64,000 nt of DNA from Linanthus parryae. Lineage: Eukaryota; Streptophyta; Magnoliopsida; Ericales; Polemoniaceae. Both the position numbers and the translations under genes were made by a program. Shown here one piece after another: positions 11,212-21,576 of this stretch. The stretch's first letter is position 1; each line of letters begins with the position of its first letter. The stretch lies in NCBI GenBank assembly GCA_023055425.1, contig JALGPY010000003.1:52375891-52439890 (forward strand), read 5' to 3'. The notes beneath the pieces are model-generated. The model had not been told where the DNA came from, did no database searches, and worked only from the letters and a program-made list of their open reading frames with translations.

Positions 11212-12267
11212 TGACTAGGATTCAGTATCCTTCCCTAATCATAATCAATTATGTGTTTGTTCTTACGCAATCTGAATTTGCTATTTAGAAATCACTTCAT
11301 GCCGTCCAGAGATCGTACTTCGCAACGGTACGAAATCTTCCTCGATACTTTGTCTAAATGCTTAAATCAGTTTCTGAATTTCAATTCTGTCATCAATTAA
11401 GTAGTGTATTTAGGAATCAAGTAGGCAGTGACTTTATGTATGAATATTTGCAGGGGTTCGTGAATGGAGTACGTTAGCGCCAGGTGTTCGTGAATGGAGT
11501 ACTATAGTTCATGCTACGGAATTTTGGATCCACTCGGTCTACTACCTCTATTATTTCTGTTAACCAGACTAGAATCTGCTATGACTTGTGTAGCTTTTGT
11601 ACTGGGATGCTTAAATTATAGTAGCTCGAATCTGCTGCGACTTTGTAGTTTTTGAACTGGGTACATGTGATGCTAAGTTCTATCTAGTTTTGGCATTTTA
11701 TGACATGTTCCTGAATGCAAACAGTGTGTAGCCAACTTGTTTCTAATGTAAATTTCCAATTTATGGCATCTTGTTTATGTTTGGTTTTCTACCTATTTGG
11801 ATGGTCTTCAAAAGTGCTTTTTTTTTATTAAGTTGTGATAAAGGAGACAAGCACGAACGTCACAAGAAAGATGAAGTACCGACAAACTTCTATTCTAGTG
11901 ACTGTTCTGGATGTCATCTATCTAATTACACATGAATTTATGTTTGTCGCCAGTTTTGAATGCGACAATAGGAAATAGTCACTAGATAGAAACTCCCGAC
12001 ATAAATTTATGTCGCTTCTTACTCTTTCTGCCGACAGAAACAATGCTTGTCGGCTATCACTCTAACGACAGAGTTGTTGTGACTACGGATCGACAAACCA
12101 ATTTCTGTCGGTAGAATATCTACCGATAAATTTAGACTATCTACCGACAAATTTTGCTGTCAACGGAGGCAGTATTTGTTGTAGTGGTGCTAATGAGTAT
12201 TTGTTGCAGAATCACAGTATCAAACATATTGGAAGACTGTGGTTTTGTCTTTCATCAAAGGGGAGAT

Positions 12268-12570
12268 TGTAAGTTCACTGCCGATTCAAGACTTGGAATA
12301 ACTTTTTTATTTCAAGGCCTTGAACACAGCTTTCAAAGCCTTGAAACTGACTGAGCTTTATATGCATGAACTTCGAGGGGGGGGGGGTTTGATCTTTATT
12401 CAACTCATAAACCCATGTGCTTGATTAGATGATACTTTATGATGAAAGACAAAGTATTTTGATACAGTTTGCAGGATCTAACATCAACTGTTTGATTCAG
12501 TAGTGCAGGGAATTTTGTTTCCTATTTTATAGGAACATGTTTCCTAACCTATGTTTTGCAGATATGGTAA
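12268..12570 (+). repeat. 3' LTR of copy-A copia element, truncated
   Basis: Follows a purine tract (about 12258-12266, AAAGGGGAGA) and starts TGTAAGTTCACTGC, matching the LTR at 50369 in copy B. It contains one exact TTCAAGGCCTTGAA palindrome (12311-12324), a degenerate partner about 16 bp downstream, and an 11-base G-run at 12377-12387. Similarity to copy B stops at 12570, so roughly the last 870 bp of the LTR are missing. Confidence 0.85.
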
Positions 12571-12759
12571 TCTAATTTGAAATACTAATTTCATGTGAAA
12601 GAGGTGTGCATCCATAATCTAGCACGTTGAACCGTTTCAACCTCTTGTCAATTTTTGTACTTTGACTTAAGCCGAACAACTTCCTTGATTTATCCCTATA
12701 GTTCCTTATAGGTTGCTTCGCCTAAGTCTCCAATGAAACGCAATTCTCTAGCCAATCTT

Positions 12760-13260
12760 TAACAGATTGCATAGTAGGGAAATCCTTCAAATGTGTATGT
12801 CATCGACATACAACATCAGAAATATAACTTTTCTCCCACTAACCTTCTTGTAAACACAACCTTCATCTTCATGTTTGATGGAACCAAACTCTTTGATTAC
12901 ATCATTAAATCAAAGATTCCAACACGAGAAGTTTTCATCAATCTGTAGATAGATCTCTGCAACTTACACACCTTTTGGGCATTCTCTAGATAGACAAAAC
13001 CCTCTGGATGTTTCATACACATCCTCAATGAGATTTCTATATCCATCTGCCAAATTGTGCAAGCTACAATTGCAAGCAAGATGCGAATGGATTTAAGCAC
13101 CGCAACTGGGAAAAAAGTTTCATTCCTTAAAAGTAATTCCATTACCATCCATGTTAGTTTTTTTTGAAATTCACTTTCACCCTTTGGGTCTTACCCTTTT
13201 AGGTGGTTCAAACAAATTCCATACTTTGTTGGTATATATGGATTCCTTGGCACATTGAAG
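12760..13260 (-). pseudogene. Ty1/copia reverse transcriptase fragment, antisense
   Basis: Read on the minus strand it gives NKVWNLFEPPKRVRP, LKSIRILLAI, HPEGFVYLENAQKVCKLQ and a YVDDI catalytic motif (near 12795-12810), in the order expected for copia RT. It is of a Tnt1/Tork-like flavour different from the Sirevirus-like elements nearby. Frameshifts split it, and no LTR or other domain of this element is visible. Confidence 0.82.
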
Positions 13261-14137
13261 GCAAAAATAAGAGGGAAGACAACAGAGCCAAGAATACATG
13301 ACCAGGCAGTTCCACGATGTGCGGTCGGTGAGGACGTTGACAAATTTACGTGGGTAGTTTGTCCCAGACCGAGCATTTGGGTGCACCGAAACACACGGTT
13401 CAATTCGCTAAGCCCGTTACATGGTCTGATCCATATCACACACCATCAATCTACAGGGCGAGACCCCAATGAAAGGTTATATAAGGGTGTTATTGAAATT
13501 CAATAAAACATTGTGATAGGGGTAAAATTATAATTGTAGGAGATGAAAGGCCAAACCCAAGCCCATAGCCCATGACCACTCTATATCCACCGTTGGATAT
13601 ATTAGATTTAGACCGTAGATATAAATAGAGAACTTGTATATGTTTGTGGTGAGGCATAATGCCAAACCATCCATCACTAGTACTCTCTGTTGTCATTTAA
13701 CGGAAAGCTCTCTTCCATCATCTCCATAGTGCTCTTAATAATTTTCTCTTTAGTTGAAGGTTGGGAGGCTGACTTTGAAGATCATGAAGAAGGATCGACG
13801 AAGTGCCGGACGGGTCGCACTAAGTCCGTGACACGAGGTATTGTTTTAGACCCTGAGGTTTGCCTAGTAAGGCGACTTGAAAAGTACACCAATTATTTTC
13901 CCAATATGTCTATTGGATGAGTGTATTTTTATGAGACCCTATATTTGGTAGAAAAAGGAATAAAATTTCCTTCAATGAGAAATGTCGCTGAGGGAAGTAC
14001 TCATCCAATAATATAGGAAGTTTAAATTTTGTGTTTGTTAAGAAGATGCTTGGAGGGATTCTTTTAACACTACCTTCTCTTTCCCTTTGGTTCTGTTCTC
14101 ATGTTCATTACCTTGTCCCTTTAGAATTGAATGTCCT
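13261..14137. other. Unclassified sequence with a TATA-like box
   Basis: No recognisable protein. The stretch 13500-13690 resembles a promoter or LTR fragment: a TATAAATAGA box at 13619-13628 is followed by a pyrimidine-rich stretch. No second copy exists in the window to prove an LTR. Confidence 0.3.
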
Positions 14138-14950
14138 ACTAGCTTGTTTGGTGGTTCATATATTATAAGCAGGATGTATAGCAGTCATTTATAGCGTGTT
14201 TATCTTTTCGCAAGGTAAAATCTTGTTTAATAGAACAAAAAAGACAGTATTAATCAAACCAAATGAGCTCAACCAAGCAAAATATTCAAGAACTAGGGCA
14301 ACAAAGATACAGTGGCTGCCAAATGAGCTCAAAGTTTGTACTTGTGATCTAACGGCCTCCAAACTTGTATCAGACGGCGAGTCATTTCTTCGCCGGACTG
14401 TCTGAATACCTAAGTTAGGAACGTAGCAGCATATTAAGTCTAGTAAAATGGTAACTACTAGGGATTGAAACCAAGTAATATCATAATTTCCGAGAATTCT
14501 AAAAGGAAAAATACATTCATGAAGAAGGGGCACATAAACAGAAAATTAGAGACCGAAGAACACAAATAAAGCGCCATGCATCCTCATTGGGTGGTTCTCT
14601 AGATAACATACTTAGTTTAGCCATATCTTATGAATACAGTTCAACTAATCAAATAAAGGTAAAACATATAGCGTAAATCAGGGAGTTGGGATATAGTAAT
14701 AGCATACATGTTCCTTTTGCACATAAGCTTCTCTCTGTTCTTTTACTTGAGAGGTTCTCCATCAAGCCATGAGAAATAATATCCTTCCTCTGGTATAAAC
14801 AAAAAGCATGACATCCTTTTCCTTTATCAGTAATCTCTAGTGTCTTTTGAGGATTAGTATCAGCAATATCTATATGTAACTTCGAAGATTTATCTACAGA
14901 AAGACCACCTCATACAAGGTTAAGGATATCTTGGTCTTGCTCCCGACAAC
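14138..14950. repeat. Inverted repeat C, left arm
   Basis: This stretch is the reverse complement, with many substitutions and small indels, of about 25160-25995. Landmarks pair in order: ACTAGCTTGTTTGGTGG with the segment near 25980, CTGTCTGAATACCTAAGTTAG with 25730-25750, and TTAAGGATAT with 25177-25186. On the reverse strand an exon-like segment near 14340-14410 reads QVWRPLDHK, resembling the start of a PDS5-type Tudor domain; that identity is tentative. The loop now contains a 10-kb copia element. Confidence 0.8.
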
Positions 14951-15160
14951 CTCCTAATTCGGAACATATACCTTCTAGTGCCATTTAGGGGTTCCAAACT
15001 TTGCATTCCTCACACATCAATGAGTGACTTTATTATTTTGAATTACATGCAGGAGGACTTTCCGGGCACTTTGATTGCGATAAACTGCATTCCTTGCCCA
15101 ATTTTGTCTAGTAAACCACTGAGAATAAAAGCTATATGTTTGAATTAGCAGGTTGCAGGG

Positions 15161-16469
15161 TGAAAGGTCAGGTTGTGAACGACTTGAAATAGATCAGCTA
15201 TTTGAAGGCCTTGAACCAGCTTTCAAAGCCTTGAATCACTTTCAAAGGCTTGAAAATAGTTTAGCTATTTTCAAGGCCTTGAAACTGGATTCAAAGCCTT
15301 GAAACTTCTTAACCTGTATACACACTCTCAGGGGGAGTTTTCTGCAAACTCTCTGAGTTGATTTACTTTGTCTCTTTCATATGCTTGATTTGTTGTTGTT
15401 AGATGATGAAAGACAAATTGTTTTAAAATATTTGTAATCATAATATATCATCTGCTTGACCATGATAATACAGAAAATTTTGTTTCTAAGTCTTGCCGGA
15501 TTGTTTCCTAAACTGAATTGCTGCATATTTGGAAATACTTGGACACTTTGATCATGTGATCAATCAGACGTGTATGAAAGCTTCTCATGGTGTTTAAATG
15601 AAATATTACAACGATATCTCTAAAGATTGTGATCATCCAACCGTTGGAGAAGATTTCAAAGTAGTCAAACTCTGTTGCCTACAAAATAGGAAGGTTGTTG
15701 CTGAAAATCTGGGGAGATTCGTAGAGTTGTGTAAAGTTTTAATAGATCTCTAATTCGAAGAAAAAAGACACAGCACTCAACGGGCAAAAAAAGAGAAAGG
15801 ATTCTGGATTGACAAGCATCAAAGAAGTTCTTCATTCTTCCGATCCATTTACAGAAGTTCACTGCATTTTCACTGCAGCTTTTCTACTCTTAGTGTTCTT
15901 CTGTACTGAGCTGTATTGGTAGATCATTTTGGTATTTTCTCTAAATATATTCTCAAGGATTGTTCAAGGTGAGAATAGAGAATTCTTAGTTAATCAGCTA
16001 GCTAGAGCAAGTACTAGACAGGTTAGGGAAAACCACAAGCTGTAACAGAGTAAGGGAACTCTCTGGGCTTGAGTTCTAGGGCTTAGCTTTTGATTAATAA
16101 GAATTGAGTTGAAAATTCTGCAGGGATCTAATCCCTGAGGTAGAGACGTAGGTCCACGTTGACTGAACTCTATAAATCACTTTTCTTCCGCATTTTCAGT
16201 TCATTCCTTTTCTTATCTTTTGCAGCATACAAAAACTGTTTATTTTTCAAGGGTTTGAACTTGTTTTCAAGGCCTTGAAAAAGGCATACTTGCTTCACTC
16301 TATCTGCATTATTTTCAAAGGCTTGAACTAGCTTTCAAGGCCTTGAACTTCATTGTTTGCACAAATTTTCATCTTCCTAGCAAGTTTTGCAAAAAGTTGG
16401 CATGCTCTATTCAACCCCCCCCTTGTAGAGTATCTTATCTGCATAAACATCTTCTTACTCACACTTTTA
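15161..16469 (+). repeat. 5' LTR of the full-length copia element
   Basis: It is 1309 bp and matches 23844-25154. Exact TTCAAGGCCTTGAA palindromes occur at 15270-15283, 16266-16279 and 16334-16347, plus several one- or two-base variants (15180-15310), so the motif clusters near both LTR ends. A purine tract TCAGGGGGAG lies near 15330 and a C-run near 16415. Confidence 0.92.
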
Positions 16470-16471
16470 AT

Positions 16472-16483
16472 TGGTATCAGAGC
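16472..16483 (+). other. Primer-binding site (initiator Met-tRNA)
   Basis: TGGTATCAGAGC, complementary to the 3' end of plant initiator methionine tRNA, two bases after the LTR end. This is the standard minus-strand primer site of plant copia elements. Confidence 0.95.
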
Positions 16484-16519
16484 TTGTATCACTGTATAAG
16501 ATTTAACCATCTGGTGATC

Positions 16520-18358
16520 ATGAGTACTGCAGGTAATGGTGGTTTCTCACAGGGAAGAGCTACTAACAGACCTCCTCTATTCTGTGGAGAAATTTTTTCT
16601 CACTGGAAAGCTCTCATGAAAATTTTCATTATTGATCAAGCTCTAGAGCTTTGGACCATTATAAAAAATGGACCAGATACTTTCTACACAGAGAAAGATG
16701 GGATCAGAACTCCCAAAACAGAATACTCACTCTCTGCTTCTGAATTAGAACAATTTTCTAAGAACTACAAGGCTATTAACATTTTGTATTGTGCTTTTGA
16801 GTACAGATGAATTCAACAGGATCTTTGGATGCACAACTGCTAAAGAAATCTGGGATAAACTTTTGGTTACCTTTGAAGGAACCAGTCAAGTTAAGCAAAC
16901 CAAGATCAACATTTATCTCAGACAATATGCGCTGTTCAAGATGAATGCATATGAGTCCATCAGAGACATGTTCAAGAGGTTCACTGATATTGTCAGCAAC
17001 CTTAACTCAGTGCGAAAACATTTTTCCAATGAAGAAAAGGTGAGGAGGATTCCTGAAGTCTTCCAAAGGGAAAATGGGAACCAAAAACCACAGCCATTGA
17101 AGAAGCTCAGAATCTCTCAACCTTACAACTTGATGACCTACAAGGGAAGCTCTTGTCACATGATATATCTATGAATGAAGTTGATGGAGAACTACAGATG
17201 GTGCCAAGAACTTAGCTCTCAAAGCCAAAGAGAATGAGAGAATACAAAGCCTTGAAACTAAAGATGGTGATGATGAAGATCCAATTGCCTTAATTTCCAA
17301 ATCCTTGAAAAGGATTCTCAAAATAAATAAAACTTTGGAAACAAAGAATTCAACAGAGAAAGACTTATATCATCAATCAGCAAGGACTACAAAGGTAAGC
17401 CCTCTTCCCAGAAAAGTCAAAAGTTATGAACTGCTTTGAGTGTGGTGATGCAGGACACTTGATAAGAGATTTTCCACATAAAAAGAGCAAGAAATATCAA
17501 AATAAAGATCATGACAGAAGAAAGAAAGCCATGATAGCTTCATGGAGTGATTCAGATAGCTCTAGTGAATCTGAATCTGAGGAAGAACATGCCAACCTAT
17601 GCTTCATGGCCAAGCCTGATGAAAGTTCTGAAGAGAACATTGAGGTAATGGTAAATTGTCTAATTTCAAAACCAAAAGAAGCTCTTTCAGAATATCTCAG
17701 AACAATGCTTTTAAATGAGGAAGATTATCTGAAAGAGATCAGGCTTTTGAAAGAAAAAGTTCATGAGCAAGTAAAAGAAAACTTACAACTTGTTTGCCTA
17801 AATTAGAATCTTGAAATCTCCCAGAAGAAAACTGAAAGTTATTTCAAGGCCTTGAAAACAAGTTTCAAACCCTTGAAAACACAAGTCAAGGAAGTAGTCA
17901 CTGAGAACTCCTCAGTGAGTGACAGCCTTGTTAATCTAAGACATCAGGTTGATGAATTAGAGAAACAAAAGACTACTCTTACTGAGAAACTTCAAGAATC
18001 TGAAATGGTCAAAGTCAAGCTTGCTGGACCAGAACACAAGTTGAACTTGATTCTTGGAGGAAGTTCAAAGTCTGTTCACAAAACTGGTATTGGATTCAAT
18101 CCAAAATTTCCAGGAAGGAACAATACCAGATTTGTGAAAGCTGGAAACAAAACTTCTCCTACTTGTCATTATTGCTGTAAAACTGGTCATGTTAAGATGA
18201 CTTGTTCTTTTAGAAGAAGAGACCCTCACATAATGAGGAACACTTTCCCTTTTCAACTCAGAGGACAAGTTAAACAGATTTGGGTTCCTAAAGGGATTAG
18301 GCCACCTAACATGGTTGATATGAATCTAAATTCCACACTTGGTCTAACAGCGGGGTAA
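16520..18358 (+). pseudogene. gag of the full-length copia element
   Basis: Starts ATGAGTACTGCAGG 36 bp after the primer site. The first part (16520-17170) has the UBN2-type gag features: RPPLFCGEIFSHWKALMK, KEIWDKLLVTFEGT and FKMNAYESIRDMFKRF. Frameshifts occur near 16800 and 17070-17200. A zinc knuckle at 17432-17474 reads CFECGDAGHLIRDF, with the last Cys of CX2CX4HX4C replaced by Phe. A long Glu/Lys coiled-coil-like section (17600-18050) holds an exact palindrome at 17843-17856. A second knuckle, CHYCCKTGHVKMTC near 18163-18204, is intact. The capsid-like protein would have packaged element RNA. Confidence 0.87.
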
Positions 18359-18397
18359 GGCAGTGATTGGTGCTTGCAGGTTGTCACCAATGTCAAA

Positions 18398-18975
18398 GAA
18401 CATAATTGGTCATGGAATGTGGTTTCTCAAGACATATGATTGGAAAGAGATCTCTTTTCTCTGTATTGAAGGAGCAATCAGAAGGTTTAATACCACTTTG
18501 TGAAAAAGGAAAATGCATTATTCTTGGTATTGGAAAAGTTGGTACAAATTCTGAAAACTCTATTTCTGATGTATATCTGGTTGAAGGTTTGAAATTTTAC
18601 TTGCTTAGTGTATCTCAGCTTTGTGATAATGGTAACAAAGTTATTTTTTATAAAGAGAAGTGTGTGGTGCAAAATGATAAACCAGGAGATTTCATCCTCA
18701 CAACCTCTAGATCAAACAATGTTTATAACTTTCAGACTAACAAAGTTGCAGGTGAAAGTTTGAAGTGTCTCAAGGCCTTGAAAGAGGATTCAATGCTTTG
18801 GCACAAGATACTTGGTCATATCAGTTTGCAAACCTTGAACAAGTTGATTTCAAAAGACTTGGTAAGAGGATTACTATCCATCAAGTTCAAAGAATATGAA
18901 ATTTGCAAACCCTGTGCTCAAGGCAAGCAGACCAGAAGTTCCTTTCAAGATAAAGAAGTTTGTAAGTACAACTAG
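18398..18975 (+). pseudogene. Protease and pre-integrase domain of the full-length copia element
   Basis: The protease active site, normally DSGCSRHMTG in this lineage, reads ECGFSRHMIG (about 18415-18444): the catalytic Asp is Glu, so the protease should be inactive. Downstream GLKFYLLSVSQLCDNG and the GAG-pre-integrase segment MLWHKILGHISLQTLNKL (about 18792-18845) with CKPCAQGKQ (about 18904-18930) keep the zinc-binding H and C residues of the HHCC-type integrase N-terminus. A palindrome core (TCAAGGCCTTGA) sits at 18770-18781 inside the coding frame. Confidence 0.87.
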
Positions 18976-19815
18976 ACCTATTGAATTGCTTCATATGGAT
19001 CACTGTGGTCCTATGAGGACTCCTACTACAAAACGTAAAAGGTACATGCTAGTTGTATTAGATGATTTTTCTAGATATACTTGGGTTACGTTTCTCAAAG
19101 AAAAATTTGAAGCACTCTCTAAAATTTTCAAAGCTTTCCAAAGAACTTCAAAACTTGAAAAACCTACCTGTAGCTTCAATCAGAGAACATGGTAGAGAAT
19201 TTGATCAGTTAGAATTTGATTTATTATATGATAAGCATGGTATTTCTCACAACTTTTCTGCTCCAAGAACCCCTCAACATAATGGTGTTGTTGAAAGAAA
19301 GAACATGACTCTTGAAGATATGTCAAGAACAATGCTTCTTGAGAACAAGTTGCCAAAGCATTATTGGGCAGAAGCTGTGAATACAGCAAATTATATTTTG
19401 AACAGGTGCATGATCAGACCTATTCTGAAGAAGACCCCCTTAAACTATTCAAAGGGAGGAAGCCAAATATTTCATACTTCAGACACTTTGGATGTACTTG
19501 TTTTATCCACAACAATGGAAAAGACAATCTTGGTAAGTTTGATGCAAGAAGTGATGAACGTATATTTCTTGGTTACTCTCTGAATAGCAAAGCTGATAGA
19601 GTTTACAATAAAAGAACCAAACTGGTTGAAGAGAGCATTTATGTTATTTTTTATGAAAGCTATGATGGTTCTTTGAGTGAAAGTTTTGCAGACTTGAATT
19701 TGAACAAGCATGAATCAGAGGAAGAGATTGAGAATTCACTAGGATTCAAGAAAGGCTCAGAAGAAAATAGAAGACATTTTCAATACCTGGAAAAAGGTGC
19801 TCAAGGCCTTTAAAG
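18950..19815 (+). pseudogene. Integrase core of the full-length copia element
   Basis: Catalytic-core landmarks are HMDHCGP (about 18993-19012), LDDFSRYTWVTFL (about 19058-19098) and QHNGVVERKNMTLEDMSRTML (about 19275-19335), the last containing the third acidic residue of the D,D(35)E triad. The C-terminal part, HFGCTCFIHNN and IFLGYS, lies at 19475-19585. Frameshifts near 19180 and 19450 spread the domain over three frames. A degenerate palindrome occurs at about 19803. Confidence 0.87.
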
Positions 19816-20001
19816 TAATTCTCAAAGCCTTGAAAAAGATGATCAGAAGTATTCAAGTGACAAAGCCACTACTTCAAGAACAGAGAAGATCTATGGAGAG
19901 CCTGAACCATGGTCTCCACGAAAAAGATTCAAATATCTCTCATCCATCCAGCTGATAATATCATATCAGATCCAACCACAGGTACACAAACTAGATCATA
20001 G

Positions 20002-20909
20002 TTGAAGAATTTATGTTCTTTAAATGCCTTTATTTCTTTTGTAGAACCAAAAACTGTGAAAGAAGCTTTACAAGAAGCAGACTGGATCATTTCTATGCAA
20101 AGTGAACTCAATGAGTTTGAAAGGAATAAGGTTTGGAACCTGTTTCCTCCACCTACAAACCCGTCTGTCATTGGTACCAGATGGGTATTCAGAAATTAGT
20201 TGGATGAAAGTGGAAATGTGATCAGAAACAAAGCAAGGTTAGTTTTTCAAGGTTACAATCAAGAAGAAGATATTGATTATGAGGAAACTTTGCTCCAGTT
20301 TCCAGGTTAGAAGCAATTAGAATTTTGCTTGCTTTTGCATGTTACAAGAACATGAAACTCTTTCAAATGGATGTGAAGTGTGCTTTCTTGAATGGTTATT
20401 TACAAGAAGAAGTTTATGTTGCACAACCACCTGATTTTGAAAATGATAAGTTTCCAGATCATGTTTACAAACTTGACAAAGCTCTTTATGGTTTGAAACA
20501 AGCTCTAAGATCTTGGTGTGAAAGATTATCAAAATTCTTACTTGAAAATTATTTCAAAAGAGATTTAGTAGACATGACTCTTTTCATTAAGACTCATGAG
20601 AAAGATTTACTTGTAGTTCAGATATATGTTGATGATATATTGTTTGGAGCTACTAATGATCAATTGTGCAGAGAATTATCAAGTCTTATGAGCAGGGAAT
20701 TTGAAATGAGCATGATGGGAGAGTTGAACTTCTTCCTAGGAATTCAAATACATCAATTGAAGAAGGGCATATTTCTGGATCAAAACAAGTACAGAAGAGA
20801 CTTACTAAACAAATATAGCATGGCTCAATGTAAGGAAGCCAAGACTCCTATGAGCTCTACACTATCCTTAGACAAGGATGAATTTGGTAAGAGTGTCAAT
20901 GTAAAATAG
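20002..20909 (+). pseudogene. Reverse transcriptase of the full-length copia element
   Basis: Begins with KVWNLFPPP and GTRWVFRN (20130-20199), stop at 20198-20200, then a frameshift. The fingers-palm region MDVKCAFLNGYLQEEVYVAQ (20370-20430) follows, with the catalytic motif YVDDILFGATN at 20626-20658 intact. It ends at a stop at 20907-20909. This is the RVT_2 domain of copia pol. Confidence 0.9.
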
Positions 20910-21576
20910 TATAGAGGCATGATTGGATCATTACTCTATCTCACATCAAGCAGACCAGATATTATGTTTAGTGTGTGTATGTGTGCTAGATTTCAAGCTG
21001 ATCCAAAAGAATGACACTTGACTGCTGTGAAGAGAATATTCAGATATCTCAATGGTACCAAAGACTTAGGGCTTTGGTATCCAAGACATTTTAACTTCTC
21101 TTTACATGGATTTTCAGATGCTGACTTTGCAGGTTACAAGGGTGATAGGAAAAGTACTTCAGGAACTTGCCAATTCATTGGATCATCCTTGATTAGTTGG
21201 CACTCCAAGAAACATAATTCAGTTGCTCTATCAACAACTGAAGCTGAATATATAGCTACATGAGCAGGTTTCTCACACGTGTTATGGATTTCTCAACAGC
21301 TAAGAGACATTGGATTTGACTTTAGAGGCATAGCCATTAAGTGTGACAACACTAGTGCAATTTCAATTACAAATAATCCAGTGCAACACTCAAGAACCAA
21401 ACACATTGTGTCAGACACACTTCATCAGAGATCATGCTGAGAAAGGTGATATTGTTCTTGAATTTGTTGCTACTAACATGCAAATTGTAGATATCTTCAC
21501 TAAACCATTAGTATATGAAAGGTTCTCAGCTCAAAGATTGGAATTGAAAATGCTAAACAAAGATGCATTGGTTTAG
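20910..21576 (+). pseudogene. RNase H of the full-length copia element
   Basis: Contains SRPDIMFSVCMCARFQ, then SDADFAGYKGDRKSTSG (about 21115-21165), SWHSKKHNSVALSTTEAEYIAT (about 21198-21261) and the tail DIFTKPL (about 21490). Stops at 21012 and 21261 and a one-base shift near 21405 break the frame. The domain ends at the first of three purine tracts (21577-21584). Confidence 0.9.

Larger units (their letters stand above)
8516..12186. mobile_element. CACTA-1, complete non-autonomous CACTA (En/Spm) transposon, 3671 bp
   Basis: Starts CACTACAACAA at 8516 and ends with its reverse complement TTGTTGTAGTG at 12186, flanked by a 3-bp GTG duplication. Both ends carry subterminal repeats around GTCGACA and (T)GTCGG(T), typical binding-site arrays for the CACTA TNPA-type protein. 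The interior has no TNP2 transposase and no Ptta/En/Spm domain that I can recognise; only short open stretches such as 8887-9168. It therefore probably relies on a relative for mobility. A G-run (10676-10704) and an 86-bp-period partial tandem repeat (11068-11211) lie inside it. Confidence 0.92.

Noticed and set aside
13255..13506. Plus-strand frame of 83 codons
   Set aside because: Overlaps the edge of an antisense copia RT fragment and has no recognisable domain.
16471..16500. A tRNA gene near the TGGTATCAGAGC sequence
   Set aside because: Only the 12-base primer-binding complement is present; no cloverleaf can be formed.
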